Source of the DNA: Lateolabrax maculatus
Lineage: Eukaryota; Chordata; Actinopteri; Acropomatiformes; Lateolabracidae
Reading direction: 5' to 3'
NCBI GenBank assembly: GCA_031216445.1
Contig: CM062213.1
Location: 11,843,501 to 11,907,500, forward strand
DNA: 64,000 nucleotides
A program made the position numbers and the translations under genes. Under the pieces are notes generated by a model. That model saw only the letters and a list, made by a program, of their open reading frames with translations. It made no database searches and had not been told where the DNA came from. Below, piece after piece: positions 33,487 through 47,050 of the stretch. Position 1 is the first letter of the stretch; every line of letters starts with the position of its first letter.

Positions 33487-34937
33487 TGCAACTGTCATTA
33501 CACCTTTTATGGAGCTCACAGCAGCAAACCTTCTATCTGCAAGAGTAGGATTTGTCCTTTACAGTCATCCTCACTGAGCCCTGTGTTTGGAGGTAGTTAT
33601 AGATTATTATAAACATCTAGAAACCCATCTAAGAACAGGATATTAACATAAACAGATTCAATTTCAGGTCAATGCAGCAGATCGATGAAACCGCCCAATA
33701 GAAAGAACTGGTTATATTCCAGGTTATGAAAGCTGAAAAGAGAGGTGGCGGCACCCTGTTTGCAACACAGCCCTCCATTTCTATGATAATCATCTGTGCC
33801 TGAGACCTGAAGAGGGAGCGTTCTTGTGTCACAGACTTATACGGCAAAACAATACCCTCATAAACACATCTATTGCCGATTACCAACTGCCCAATAAATA
33901 ATTTATTTTATTGGTGTCATACTTCAAAAGCATAAACACAGAAGATTGAATTCACCAACATGCCCAGAAACAGCGAATAAATAAAAACAATGCAGGTGTT
34001 CAATGACTGTATCACAGGACATCTTTACTGCGGCTCGAACACTCAAGATGCCAGAGAAGGTTGCAAATGAATGATTTATTTTTTTAAAATACCTTTACAT
34101 TTTCCTCATATTGCTATAAAATGCAATCAGTACTCATGGAAGTCATTGGTATTCTGTCACTTCTGTCACATGTCCGACATGGTGGGTAGCCTAAGAAGCG
34201 TAATCTGCCTGAATGATATAAATAACTGAGAAAGGCCTACATTATTAGCAAGACAAAGAGAGACAGACAGAGAGTGACAGTCATTTAGTCAGCAGGGAAC
34301 ATCTTTACAGCATGATAGGGATCTTAATCTAGAGACCCCAGAGATCAGCATTTGACAGACAAGTCTCCAGTGATAAGGTCTGGGTGTAGGACACAGTCTG
34401 TCTTATTTTTCACCTCATACTAAACCTGTGTGGAGAAATTGATCAGGCTCTGTGTGAGTGAGAGATTGATTATTTGTTCTTCTCAGGGATCCTTGTGTGT
34501 CCTCTGGATTCTTGTAGAAAAACTGGGCACAATGAAGGGTGGATGCAAACCATCACAGTCCACTTCCACTATTTTTCCAGTAAAATTGATTTGTGAAGGT
34601 AAAAGACTCTACAAACTATGGTTAAACAATTGCTAATGTGGGTGGTAGGAGACAAAGCTACAGCTAAAATTTAACAGAAGAGGATGAAAAAGATGAAGAG
34701 GAGGGGGAGGATAGAAAAACAGGAAGAAGAAGGTGGTGGTGGAATAATGTAGATGATGATGATGAGAGGAGGAAAGAAAGTGGTGGTGAACATGATGGCC
34801 ACCAAAGATGTAATATTTACTATATGAGATGCTATTACTTTATATTGATTAAATTAATAGATACATATCAAACAAGCATAAATTGCTGTTTACATGAGGC
34901 CCCTGCAGGTAGCATGTTTGCCTCATTGACAAACAAA

Positions 34938-35253
34938 CTCCACTAATTCGATTATTTTCAAAATCAATTAATCTGCCAATTATTTCTCAATTAATTAATA
35001 AATGAAAAACGCCCATCACCAGTCCGAAGAGATGTCTAAATTACTTAAATGTCTTTAAACAGTCTGAAAACAACAATAATAATAAAATATATTCAGTTTA
35101 TCAGAATATACTGTAAGACACGGACAAGCAGCAATTAGTCATATTTGAGAAGTTGGGACCATCAAATGTTTGTCATTTTTGCTTGAAAAAGTTGCAGATC
35201 AATATTCTGCCAATCAACTGATTGATCAATCGACAAATTGTGGCAGCTCTTAT
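34938..35253 (+). repeat. Dispersed teleost repeat (CACTAATTCGATTATTTTCA copy)
   Basis: The segment shows the pattern CTAATTCGATTATTTTCAAA, AATCAATTAATCTGCCAATT, an 'aatgtcttt' block and an end in ATTGATCAATCGACAAATTG with GGCAGCTCTTA. The same order is found at 58371-58650. I remember the consensus as a common percomorph element whose two ends are partly inverted (CAACTAACGATTATT... ATTAATCGTTGCAGC). Confidence 0.6.
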
Positions 35254-35277
35254 GTCTTCAGCCTGCTAGATGCTAGA

Positions 35278-35360
35278 ATTTTTTCACCAGCTGGCTAACT
35301 TTGTCGACTGATGTGTGGTGCTGGATAGGTTGCAGCTTTCAGACAGTGATTATACCCAAA
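35278..35360 (+). repeat. Partial copy of a repeat with CACCAGCTAG and GGTGCTGG words
   Basis: The segment holds TTCACCAGCTGGCTAACTTT and TGGTGCTGGATAGGTTGCAG, a partial match to the better copies at 38867-39010 and 63700-63890. Confidence 0.45.
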
Positions 35361-36930
35361 ACAGCTGCCTACTGTGGAGAAAGAGTGGTGAGACTCAACC
35401 TCCATGATTAATATAAAAATGTTGATGAATTCAGCTTTGGTACCTGTAGATTTTAACTTTTCTTCTGTTTATAATAACTCAATTAGAGCCCTTATGCAAC
35501 ATGAGTGTTAAATTATGCAACTCCCTCATTTAGAAATTATGCCATTTGTATCATGACTACTGAGAAAATATGCAGTTCAGTAAGGATAATTCTGCAGCAA
35601 GGAATAGTGTGGGCTACAACATTTTCAGCATAAAAAGAGATAAAATAAGAGCCTGGCAAACATTTGGTCAGATTAATAACCTTTCAAACCACACAAGCTA
35701 TGAGAACTACTTTTAACTTCACCCAAGTGTCTTTCCTAAATACAATAATTTCAAAAACCAAATGTCATGTAACATAGTATAAAGACAGATATAATGGCTA
35801 CATTTGAAATCTGCTGTATGTGTTATATGCTATTTTTATTGATTCTATTTTTCTGTTCTAGATTAAACCTTTTTTAACATGCCCAAATCCTACAGGAATC
35901 TGTTGTCTCAACTGAGACCACGAAGCGTGGATGGAGCCATTGGCATGCCAAACAGACAGACTTGCTTTGTTTTTATCTCTCTCAAGTGCTCTACTGAGAA
36001 GCTATATATAAACAGGTGCAGTACTCTCAGAACTAGCCATCTGTGCTGGTTCTTTCACAAGCAAAAAAATGTTGTGCAAAAATGTCAGAGACAAGCGTCT
36101 GTGTATTTGTGGACAGCCAGTGCACACTGGGACCAACAGAAAACTACTGAAGTTATGCTACACTATAGACTTGCTTTATTGAAGGCTTGCTTTGTGTGTC
36201 TGTGTCTGTATTCACACATGCATGCATATGACCACATAATCATCCGATCTAAAGAAACTTGAAGCCTCTGAAGTCTCTACTCACTTCCAACTTAAACCAC
36301 ATCATATATGCTTTTGCTGTTTTTTGGTAGAAATTAATTACATACCTAAATTAGATACAAATGAACATTTTTCCTGAGCTTTTTTCCTGCCGTTTTGGCA
36401 CTGCCAAACTCACCTCTTTGCTCCTGAATCAGCATAACATCACTGCGTGGGTGAAAGGGAGAGAGGAGCAAGGCCAAACCGGAGCTGGGAGTAGCAAATT
36501 ATTTATGTAGAGTGCTTTAGCTTGTACAGCAGTGAGTGATGTGGGCTGTGCTTCCCACCTCTACCCACACTGTGTGGAGAAAATCAGGTCCGTATAAAAG
36601 ACTGAGTCTCTGCGCTTCTGAGACAGGCCTTTAAAGCACCCTGAAAACAGAGCAACTAATTCACTGTGGCAGTCCCCGTCTACTTTTTAACTGCCCTCTG
36701 AAGACCAGCACTTGAAAAGCTCAATACACTATAGCCAAAACTACAAAAGAAACAGATAATTAAATGTTTTCTTCAAGCAGAAAATAATTAGTTTTGAAAA
36801 ACAGTTAATGTTATTTTCAACGCTTAAGAAACCAATGTAGCTCTATACTGTTGTTATTTTTCATTCACTGGACATCTCACTTTTCAGTGTGTGTGTGGGT
36901 CGACTGTACGTGTGTGTGGCACAGTTGTGT

Positions 36931-37066
36931 GGCGGCAGTAGGCTCGGTTTGTTAGTGAGATCATCTTGTTAGTAAACTGGTAACCTCATTAAATGGCAGG
37001 AGGTTCACTTGTCTGCTCAGTGGAGAATGTACTTATCCTTGGCTTCTGAACTGTAACTCAGATGTG
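36931..37066 (+). repeat. Copy B of the duplicated hairpin-bearing element
   Basis: This is the intron 3 counterpart of 14141-14260, in the same orientation. It shares TTTGTTAGTGAGATCATC, CTGGTAACCTCATTA, GGCAGGAGGTT, CAGTGG and CCTTGGCT. The inverted repeat is kept as AACCTC (36982-36987) / GAGGTT (37000-37005). It is preceded by a TG-rich stretch (36888-36930). Confidence 0.7.
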
Positions 37067-38866
37067 GCTTACAAGACTACACACTTACTGTAATCTATCA
37101 GTTACGTTTGAAGCATTTAGTGTCTGCTCTTATCCACTGCAATATGTAATGAGTCAACAACAGAGGTGTATTTTTTAGCCTCCAGTTTGAAGACATTTTG
37201 ACAGAACACATGTTGTTTGAACACTGGGTCTGAGCCCGCATCCTTCTGACAGGGATTACTGTCACCAGTGCAGCTATTGCATCAATGTGTTTATTGCATC
37301 TCTAACCAAAATTTGTCAATTTTAAGATTTCAAATTTGACTTGAACTAGCACAAGAGAGTCAGAAAGAACTGAGTGGTTACAAGAAAAGCTAAACTCTAC
37401 TGAACTAAACGGTCTATACAATAAAGCCAGAACTACATTGCCTTGGTCCTGTCTAAAGTTGTTGTCCCTGTATCAGCTAGTTACAGCTACTGTTAATATA
37501 TTGTAGTTCTGCAGTGTCCTTGAGAGCTGAATGCACTGCAACTTGACAAGATTATTGCAGAATTGTGTGTGCAAGCCAGGGCATGTACACTGGTTTTTAT
37601 AGTGTCCCCTTGTCAGCGTTTCAGCATCAGTGTTTCTGTATTTTATGTTTTCTCTTTTTGCTTGTGTTTTCTGTATATTGTTGTGGTGTCTGTATTTGGT
37701 TGCCAGTATGTGCAGGTTGTTTCTGTATTTGGTTGTGTTCTTTATCTGTTATTCTGCATATATGTTGTCAAATTAGTGAAGATTGTTATATGGGTGTTAT
37801 TGTAGCAATACGCATTTTGAATACTATCCTAGAAATGTATATCTTATGCCTATGAGGTGGTGCATTGTGAAGCTCCTCCAACAATTGTCTTTTTTCACAG
37901 TTGTAGATTTCTGCAGTAAATATTACACCATGTACCCAGAAAATTATCTTGAGTGTCCTCAAAGTGTGAATTGCAAGGTAGCGAATTCTGTTTTGGGCAT
38001 ATTTGCATTTCAGTTGACAAGGTACCAAGAGTGGAGCTAAGAGAGCAGTTAGTGAGTGAACCTAAATCTGTCATGACACAGAGGTGGATAGTGTGAACAC
38101 CCGACAGTGTAGTGACGCCCCATCCAGTCAGCTCACAGCCGGAAAAGCTGCCCTTTCACTGTCAAAATAATGAGAGATTGAACACTGCAGGTTACCACAA
38201 GGAAAAGGTCAGAGAGATTGATCCCATTTTCATAGATTGATCCCACTCTCAGAGGACTTTGCTGAGACATTACAGCCCTGATCACTAACACAATGTGTGT
38301 GCACATAAGTGCGTATGCGTGTCCTGTGCACGGAAGTATGACTTCCTACGACTGCACATATATGCACTTAATTAAGGAATATGCCATCCTAAATTAAAAT
38401 CTGACCATGTTTGGTCCAATGAAGGCAAAAATTGCTAAAATGTAATGGAGCAAGAATACAAAGCACTCACAAGTAGCAGGTGAACTCCAGGCTTTAAAGG
38501 TTTTTTTGAAGTTGTAAAAAAACAGCAATAAAGTACAAAAATGAGTCACCTTACTTTAGGCAAACTTGCACAGTGAAGGAAAAAAATAATTGCAAACCCC
38601 TGCAGAATGGTCTCCTAGAGTATGGCTCAAAAGAGGATCTCAAACTGCCAAACAAATGGTTGTTTATTTTCTGTAGTTAAGCCCGCTAATCAATCAACTA
38701 CACACTTCTACAAGTACAAGACTCCTCACAAGATATCACAAATACAAAAACATAAAAAATTTATTATATTATTTGAAACTGGATACACTAAAGCATCAAA
38801 CCTAAATCTACAACAAAGTAGTTCCAAGTTGATACAACAAGTTGAAGTCTGACTGCTTGAAGTCGT

Positions 38867-39010
38867 GTTTCTGGCCACCTTGCAAATATGAGTCACCCAC
38901 CTTTTCTCTCCACCAACTCTTGAGAGAAATATCTGGTTCCTTACATACTATATATGTTCCACTATAGTCACCAGCTAGTCGCTGACTTTGTCCGTCTGCA
39001 CACTGTCACA
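38867..39010 (+). repeat. Dispersed teleost repeat (CACCAACTCTTGAG family)
   Basis: The segment carries TTTCTGGCCACCTTGC, CTCTCCACCAACTCTTGAGA, AATATCTGGTTCCTT and CACCAGCTAGTCGCTGACTT in the same order as 63700-63890. I remember a consensus like this from many percomorph genomes. Confidence 0.6.
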
Positions 39011-41740
39011 TACTGTAGAGTTGAGTAATTTATTTGTTCTGACATGTTAGAACTGCCCTCTTGGTAAATCCAATGTGAAAAACAACAACATGGTAAGTGA
39101 GACAGTACACTGTACATGTATTGTTTCTGGTAATTAAATGTTCTTATGTACCTCTTTTTTCTTAATTTATTTCTTTTAAATAATACTGAAGCAATGATTG
39201 CTTTATTTTTGCATACATTTTAAACTCACGGTGGGCCGGTGTCTCAATCTATTAGGTGAAAAGCAGTTATGCAGTCTTTTCATAGTGGGAGCTTGTCTAC
39301 ATGAGAAGAGTTGGCTATATGAAAACTCCAGGGAGAGATCACTACTAAGAATGCCCCCAGTTGATTAAAAAAACGATATTGCACTTCACACCATCACACC
39401 TTTTTCTCTACAGGGTTTAAATAAGAGCTTGCATTGTTCAACAGTTTAGCTCAGAATCCTGTTCATAAATCACAGATTTTTTTAGTTGCAACTATGAGAT
39501 AAAGGACAAAATGCACAAAAGTAATGTTCATCCCAAATGTGCACAGGTAACAGACCTACAGAGCCAAACTGCTGGTGAGGCAAGAATATTATGGAAAGCT
39601 TTAACACTTCCTTCCCATGGAGGGAGCCAGAGAGTGCAGAATTTCATAGAGATATATGGAGCCCCGTGGGAGCGTACACACCCACACAAGAACATGAATG
39701 CGCCGAACAGAAAAACAAACACTCACAGAGTCAGATTCAAGCATCCTGCTAAATATTGCACTTGGAGTAGGCTGCATATTTAACACCAACCTTTTAATAT
39801 CATCTTAGCTCCTATTCCCTGCACTATTAGTGCTGACAGTCACACACCCCGACAAACACACGTATACACACCAGTATATTTTAATATGCGTGAGGGTACG
39901 AATACATGTGAAAGCAGACATACTGTGTGTAACCTACACAACCTCAGTATTCCCCTCTCACTGTCAGTCAACTCACAGCAAGAGTCTGTCCCCCGCATGG
40001 GTTCTCTGCCAGGAACCAGACTGCAAGCTGTGACCAAGAAATGTCAGCTGTCATTAAACGCTGTCACATACCTCACAGAGATATAATATTTTAGGTGCTC
40101 ATTACCATGACGTAAAAGAATATCACTTCTCACAAAGTAGTAGTTTTAATGCCACAATAGAAATCACAAATTAAAATGAAAAGGCAATATTAGACAGACA
40201 GCTACAAACTTTCTTTAAGGAAAGTGAGCACATGGAAACGTGACAGCAATGCATGGCAATATTAAAGCAACACTGTCACTCAAAGTTTTACTTCTAATTG
40301 TCAAACTGTATATATCCTCCTTTTTACATGAATTATTCAAAAATAATTCAACAATAGCTTTTACATCTTTCCCATCAAAACAGCCTCGGTCATTACCTGA
40401 ATGTAATTCTTTTTGACAATGCAAAACAAAAGCGATGGCCACGTCAACCTTCAAAGTAAGAACAAAGAACTGAAATAAAGAGGATAACTACGTCACAACA
40501 AAGGCAGAAATCATCATAATAATCCTTCAAGTTCTGTATCTCACAGGGCTTGATGAGGCATACGACAGAGGAGGTCATAATTAATTTGTAACAAGTGAAG
40601 GTCAGGGGAGCAGAGGGTCAGTGTGAATTATTAACTACCACGTGCAAAGGGATGCGCTGCCAAGCAGGTGTGAACAGGGTGAGTTTAAGGTGAATGGGGA
40701 AATATGTCACACACAGTTTGGTGCCAAGACACGGAGACAACCACATGTTTAATACCAATAAAAGAGCATAGGAACACCTTAACACACTGCATGTAAAGTA
40801 TGGACATAAACAAATTTAAACAAAAATGCAGAAGTAGCAGTCAAAGTTTACAATCAACCAAAATAAAATTCACTAAAAATAACCATACTCACTGTATTCA
40901 ATCCTGTTTCAAGGGAGTAATATTCATATAAGGATCAAAGATCAGCAAAGCAGGTTACTCAATTAAAGCCCTATTAGAGCCCTTTAAACCACCGTATCCA
41001 TTTCTATTATGCAGTCTGAATGAACAGTGGTTTAAGACTACCAAGTGCACAGTGCGAAGCGTGAGCGAGCACATGTCACAGCAGTGTGCCAGGCTGTGCC
41101 ATGCCACACCACGGCTGTGACAGGTCAGTAAGAGTCAGCAGGTATATAGGTCAATCCCCTGGGACTCCTTCAATGGGGACACGTGATCAGGACTGTGGAT
41201 TAGAGAGGAAATGAAGGATCATCCACTGAGCAAGCAGGACTCAACTACAGTCACTCATATGGTTTCACCCAGTGCATTCAAAATGAATGTACAAAATATA
41301 GTAAATGATCTGATGTGTGAATGTGATTTGAGTATCTTCACACTACATTATTCTGAAAAAATACTACTCCCTCTTCTGCCTCAGGGTCACTTGTTTTCAA
41401 AAACAGTTGTATGTTCAACAGGCCAACCTGCAGGTAGGTCTGAGCAATAACCGAGATTATTTTTATAAAATAATTTCAAATCAGTCAGAACAAGAAACGT
41501 TGAGCAGAACTGGGCTCTGGGTGGGTGGCCATCTGCCTTGACCGAGGTCACATTCAAAGCATGAAGAATCTTTTCCCAATACCTATTCAGATTTGAAACT
41601 ACTAAAATTCTAAGTAGAAAACAAAACGGGTGACTTCTATTTCAATCAGGAGAGACTTAATCACCAGAGGCTTATAGAGTGTTTAACTGCTTTTATTGCA
41701 AGAATGAATATAAAAGATGTAGTATTTGGCAGTTAGACTC

Positions 41741-41772
41741 CATCGGTATGACATGACAATGTCATACCGATG
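41741..41772. other. Perfect 14-bp inverted repeat with 4-base loop
   Basis: CATCGGTATGACAT (41741-41754) and ATGTCATACCGATG (41759-41772) are exact complements around GACA. It stands alone in intron sequence, with no transposon frame beside it. Confidence 0.85.
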
Positions 41773-42597
41773 TCATGTATGTATAGGGGGATAAGGATGT
41801 ATGAAATGATAAGATATTCCCCCCCGATGGCATATAGACACTGGTGGTGGTGGTGATGATGATGATGAAGAAATGAAGGAATGCTGAGACGGGGTGGATG
41901 AAAGCAGGCTTCTGATGAGCACGGTGGGCGGACGTTTGGAACTGAATATGAAGGGAGCAGGAGGAAGAACTCTATAGAGCTGGCTGTGATGAGGACTGGA
42001 GGTGAAAAGGGTGGAGGAGGGTCGCTTCGGTTTGCCTGAAATGACAGCTGACGGAAGCAGAGAGATACAACAGCTTTAAACGTTGAGAGTTATGAGATGA
42101 TTGGCTCATGAAGTACATGGCAAGGATATGATTGGTTAAGTGATAGAGTGAAAATGCCCACCATCAGCTGATGAGATTGAAGCGGCAAGAGAAAGGAGGG
42201 TGAAATAATGAGTGAGAGTAGAAAGGACGTCTTCCTGGTTAAACTTTCGCTATAGCTTCATTTGTCTAATTATATATGTCGAACTGTAAAATATAACTTG
42301 AATTTACTGAAAAGCAAAATGTTCTTTATGTACATGCTTTGCACAAAACTAAACGAGCCTCTGCACATCGCAGCTCAACTGCCACTGCCTGTATCCAGCT
42401 CTAATCTAACTAAATCCATATTTTATATGATAAACACATCTCAAAAAGATTAAATTAGTTTCTGTGAAATCTTGCTTTCACATTGGAATAAATTCAAAAA
42501 CAGCTAAATTGTTATATGTTTTTATCAATACTTTATATATCTATTTTATCTATTTATTCTGTCTGTGAGTCTAAAGCCAAACTAGTAGCTAAATAAC

Positions 42598-42835
42598 ACC
42601 TTACTTAAGCAAAGGAGTGCTTTAAGCTAAATGCTAACATCAGCATGCTAATTATAATCTATCATCATCTATCATCATTTTGAAAATATGATCTGATGAT
42701 GGCTCTAGGTGAAAAGTTAAGAGTTCACCAAAGTTATTACATTTCATCCTCTGGGAACCATAAATGGTTATACAAAAGGTCATGGCAATCCATCCAATAG
42801 CTGATATTCTCATCCACAGTAACATGGCTAAAAAG
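42598..42835 (+). repeat. Dispersed teleost repeat (GATGATGGCTCTAGGTGAAA family)
   Basis: The segment contains GCTAAATGCTAACATCAGCA, GATCTGATGATGGCTCTAGG, TGAAAAGTTAAGAGTTCACC, AAAGTTATTACATTTCATCC and CATGGCAATCCATCCAATAG in the order of a repeat I recall as common in percomorph fish. No coding capacity. Confidence 0.6.
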
Positions 42836-45800
42836 ATAAGAGAAATTTGTAAACTAATTAATGTACATGATTTTTCAAGGAAAGATTATCGAACAAGCAG
42901 ATGTTAAAAGCCAACCCTTTACTTGATTACAACATCACTAGTGTGCACAAATGAGCACATTACAAGTGTTTACAGTGGAACATTTGAATTTTTCCAAAAC
43001 AGTAGCAGTCTACATGTGAAATAACTTTTTTCTCCAGCAAAGTGTATTGCTGCAGGACAACAGTGTGTCATCTGCCATTAAGTGTGTGTGTCTCTGCTGT
43101 CCCTCAAGGGCCTGGGTAGTACAGGGTCAGGTCATGTTTTGTGCTCTTTATTTACTTATTCTGTCTGTTTCTATTTGTTTCAACAGGGGCAACAGGTGCC
43201 CCCCCTTTTTGCACACAGAGGGGCCACTAACATTGGTAAGTGTCCTGCCTCAGTAGGTGATAAATAAATAAAACACTGCGAGAAGCACAGGCATCCAAGT
43301 GATCCCACAAGATCATTTTGTCTGAAAGCAGGTTTCTAACCAAACATCTTCTTTTTGTCTCTTGTCTACCCCGTCTGCTACATCTGGGCAGGTTTACATT
43401 TAGAGTAAGCCATAAGATGCGCTTAAAGCAGATTGTTTGTTACAGTTCTGGATCTGTGAAGGTATACAGCAGCCATATCCATAGGAATACATTTGCAAGA
43501 ATCATGTGGTAAAATGTAAAATTTATTTTTTATTCTTTAAACCTTTATTTGAAAGCCTAAATAGCACCTTAAAACAACCCAACAGTTGTCTACAGTAAAT
43601 CCATAAAAAATACTATTAGGCTACCAAGTCACCATCATAGATGAGATAATAAACTACTAAACAAGGCAAATACAGTAATAACCCTAATCCATCGCCTCCG
43701 CCATGTCTAAATATAACTGAATCTTTGAGGGAGATTTGGAGGATCCACCTCCTTCATCCCTCAAAGAAATGACATTTTTCCAAGAGGACAAGAACAATCC
43801 AATATCACACTTCACACACTTCAGGACTTGTAAGACAGCCTTCAAAAAAGCTGTTCTGAAGGCCGAGGTGGTCTATGTGAGAGAGTGCTGGGGAGCATCT
43901 CTGTCGTCGCTAACCATATCCAACTACCTCATGTTTTATTCACATGTAAGAAAACACTGAACATTATCATTATAAACATAAACAACGAACATGGCTTTTG
44001 TTAGAACGCACAGCTGTCAAGCTAGCATGTTAGTATTGGGAAATGTTGTTGAAAATTTGCCCAGCTCTGCTAATTTGGCTTGAGAATATTCAAGATGAAT
44101 TGCAGTCTTGATCCTTCTGCAACCTTGCTTAAAAAGCACCGAGAGCGGCAGCACACAGCTCAGCTTAGTTTAGTGAATGCACCACTCTCTTCTGGTCAAA
44201 TTGTCTAATGCAGTCTGTATAATAACAAGTCTTTGATGTGTCTTATTTTCACCGTCCTACAGTACCTACCTCATTGATTGTGCCATATTTCCTGACTCAT
44301 TTACTGTTCTCCACCTTTTAATCAGCATACAGGCTTAATGTCAGCGAGATAGCAATAATAGTACAGTTTGTGTGCAGCATCATAAAAAGGATGGGTGAGA
44401 CCATTGGTAATTTATTCAATCCCCATGGACACGCAGGAAGATTAAACAGTCAGATGTGCGATTTGCAAAACTCCGAGGCAAAAACAGAATAAGGGCAGCA
44501 GTAGAAACAAAAGTCAAACCTCTAAACATACATCTGTTTTCAAAAATGTTAATCAAGCTGCAGCCAAACAAACCTATTTTACACTGTGGTTGGCAGCCGA
44601 GCCCAAACAACTCATGTGTCTTGTGTCGCATATGTCTGTCCCCAGGACAATTTAATCAGCCTGTCTCCTCAGCCCTGTTTTATTTTAGATGAGTTTCTAA
44701 TACTCCTGCCGGGCAAATCTACAGCTTTCAGCCAAGCAAATACAATTCATGTATCTCACATTTATCTTTTAGACAAGTTACTCAAGCCGTAACCTATCAC
44801 CAGCACCTAGACAGATGACTATTTTACTGGAACAAGCCCAGCAAAAATGTTTGTCTACTAATATCTGAGTGAGCGTAGGTACATATGGTAAGTAGTGAAT
44901 CCCTAAAATGGAGTGACATAATCCACTTTGCAAAATGTCAATTAAAGACGACAGTTGTTACAGGGTTGTGGTCACACACAACCTACTAAAAACTAATCTA
45001 AAAATCTATATAGCAATTTATATATGATAAGCAAGAAATGGCAGAGGCAAGTCTTTATGAACACTTCAAATTAAATAAAACATCTAGAAAATTAGAAACA
45101 GAACCTTGAAAGGATATTGACCAGTCTTTAGATTTATAGATGAAGATTAATAGATAGAAGATAAATATTCTTTAAAGCCCCTGAAAATGTCAACAACAAA
45201 AGAAATCTTTATAGTGTTGAATATTAATTACTAAATGCACAACAATCAAAGCCAAAGTTTGAAAAAATGTATTATTAAACACAGCTAATTTGCTTAATTA
45301 AGACTGTGTGGGTATGGTTTGATCCGTTCTGATTGTCAGTGGCGTGGCAACATAAGCAAACAACCCACAACTGTCATCATGTTTGATTTAAATGTTGCCA
45401 TCTCCTCATTGGTGCACAGAAATGTGGGACATCACAGAAGTCCCACCCACTTCAGAATCACCGAGAAGAGCTCTGACGAAAACACAAACAGTGAAATCTC
45501 AAAAACTGTGATCATGTAGGACCTCATTGCTCATAGTAAGACACTGACTGAGAAAATTGGTTATCTGGGCCTTTAAAGATAAGAAACAGTAAAAACATTA
45601 CACACGACAACATTTCCTTAAGAGAAAGTTCATTTAAGGATAAGTTGGCTGCCACTTTGGGCTTGTCTCATACAGAAAATCATGGATTGATGGCTCAAGC
45701 TAGTAATGTGTTTATACAGATGTATATAAGTATGTACACATGTATGGGGGATATTTAAGTAATTTAAGAGTCTGACATGTCCATAGGAAATATATTTAAT

Positions 45801-46599
45801 TTCACTTCTTTATACTGTCATAATTTTACCCATAAGAGCTTTTAATGGAAGGGGGGAAAGGTAGGGAAATGTGGTGAGTTGTTAGTGGTTCAGATAGAAT
45901 TGAGGAAATGTAGAAGAGTTGTGAGATAGAAAAGTTAAAAATGCAGTACAGCAGATTGATCAGACATTTCTGCTGCCTCTTTATGTACATTAACTGGTAT
46001 AAAAAGCACAAGGATCACTAATCCAGCTTTCAAAAAAAAAAAAAAAACAACTAAACGTTTGAGACAATGTGTTGGTTTGTGACGTACGGTGTTTATAATA
46101 ATGCAGGTAAATGTGAACCCATTAAGAACTACTATTCTTCCTTTGGTTGTTGTGGCACACCCCAGTAGTAAACTGCACTGGCAGTGGAGCCCCGGCCTTT
46201 TCAGCAACGGAGGCAGTAGGAGAACATCTCTCTGGCTGAATGTAATGCTGCTTTCGCTGTTGTTATTATTGTTGTCAGGCCCCTGCTCAGAGCAGCAGCC
46301 CAGACCCTCACTAAATGATCTGGTCATCTCCACTGCTGCCCGACAGCTGCAGCACTGAGAAGATTAGCAAGGGGTTAAATGTAATATCTGTGCGATCACT
46401 GAGCTTTATCTCTTTCATTTTGTCTCTCAATCTCCTGCTCCCTTTCATTATAGCTCTCCCTCTGTCTGGCTGTGGCTGTGTTTTTTTTTTTTGTTCCCCT
46501 GACATACAACTACACGTCTCCGTTCCATAATCTCACATTTGTGTCGCCAGCCTTTTAGTATTTGCAGCCTCTAAGCATTGCACACACTCAACTAACCCC

Positions 46600-47050
46600 C
46601 TCCTTCTTTACTAATGCCAGCATTAGGGAGTAGTCGCATGCCTGAGGTGCTGCGGGGAAGAGCGAGCAGGAGCACCGATGAGGCGGGTGAAATGATGTGT
46701 TGAGACAGGAGGGCCCAGTAGCAGGGGAGGGAGGACTGCTCCGCCCCACCTCTGTGGCTCTGACGGCGAGGACAGACACAGCACTTCCAGGGCCCCCTGG
46801 AGCATCGCTGAAGCTCGTTAGCATAGCCACCAGGCCTTGAAGATGATGAGTTCTGAAGAGGTGATTAAGCCAATGCTGAGGTCTCTTGTAGGCTTCAAAG
46901 CACATTCGGTCACAAGGTAGGCGAGGGAGGGCATTTGAAGCTGGAACCGCAGAAGAAGGACTGGAGGGGTGATTCAAGTTCAATATGGTCACTGTGCTCC
47001 TAGACAGTCATTCATCAAAAGGGCTGTTATTGCTGCTGGTGCAGGCAGGA
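46600..47050. other. GC-richer patch inside bsn intron 3
   Basis: This patch stands out from the AT-rich intron by its higher G+C and several CpGs. A 134-codon minus-strand frame crosses it but has no domain, and I could not define splice boundaries. It could be a conserved non-coding element, an internal promoter or plain variation. Confidence 0.3.

Noticed and set aside
46588..46992. 134-codon minus-strand frame in intron 3
   Set aside because: It is helped by the local GC-rich composition. There is no domain and no convincing splice boundaries. The patch is noted as a composition feature only.
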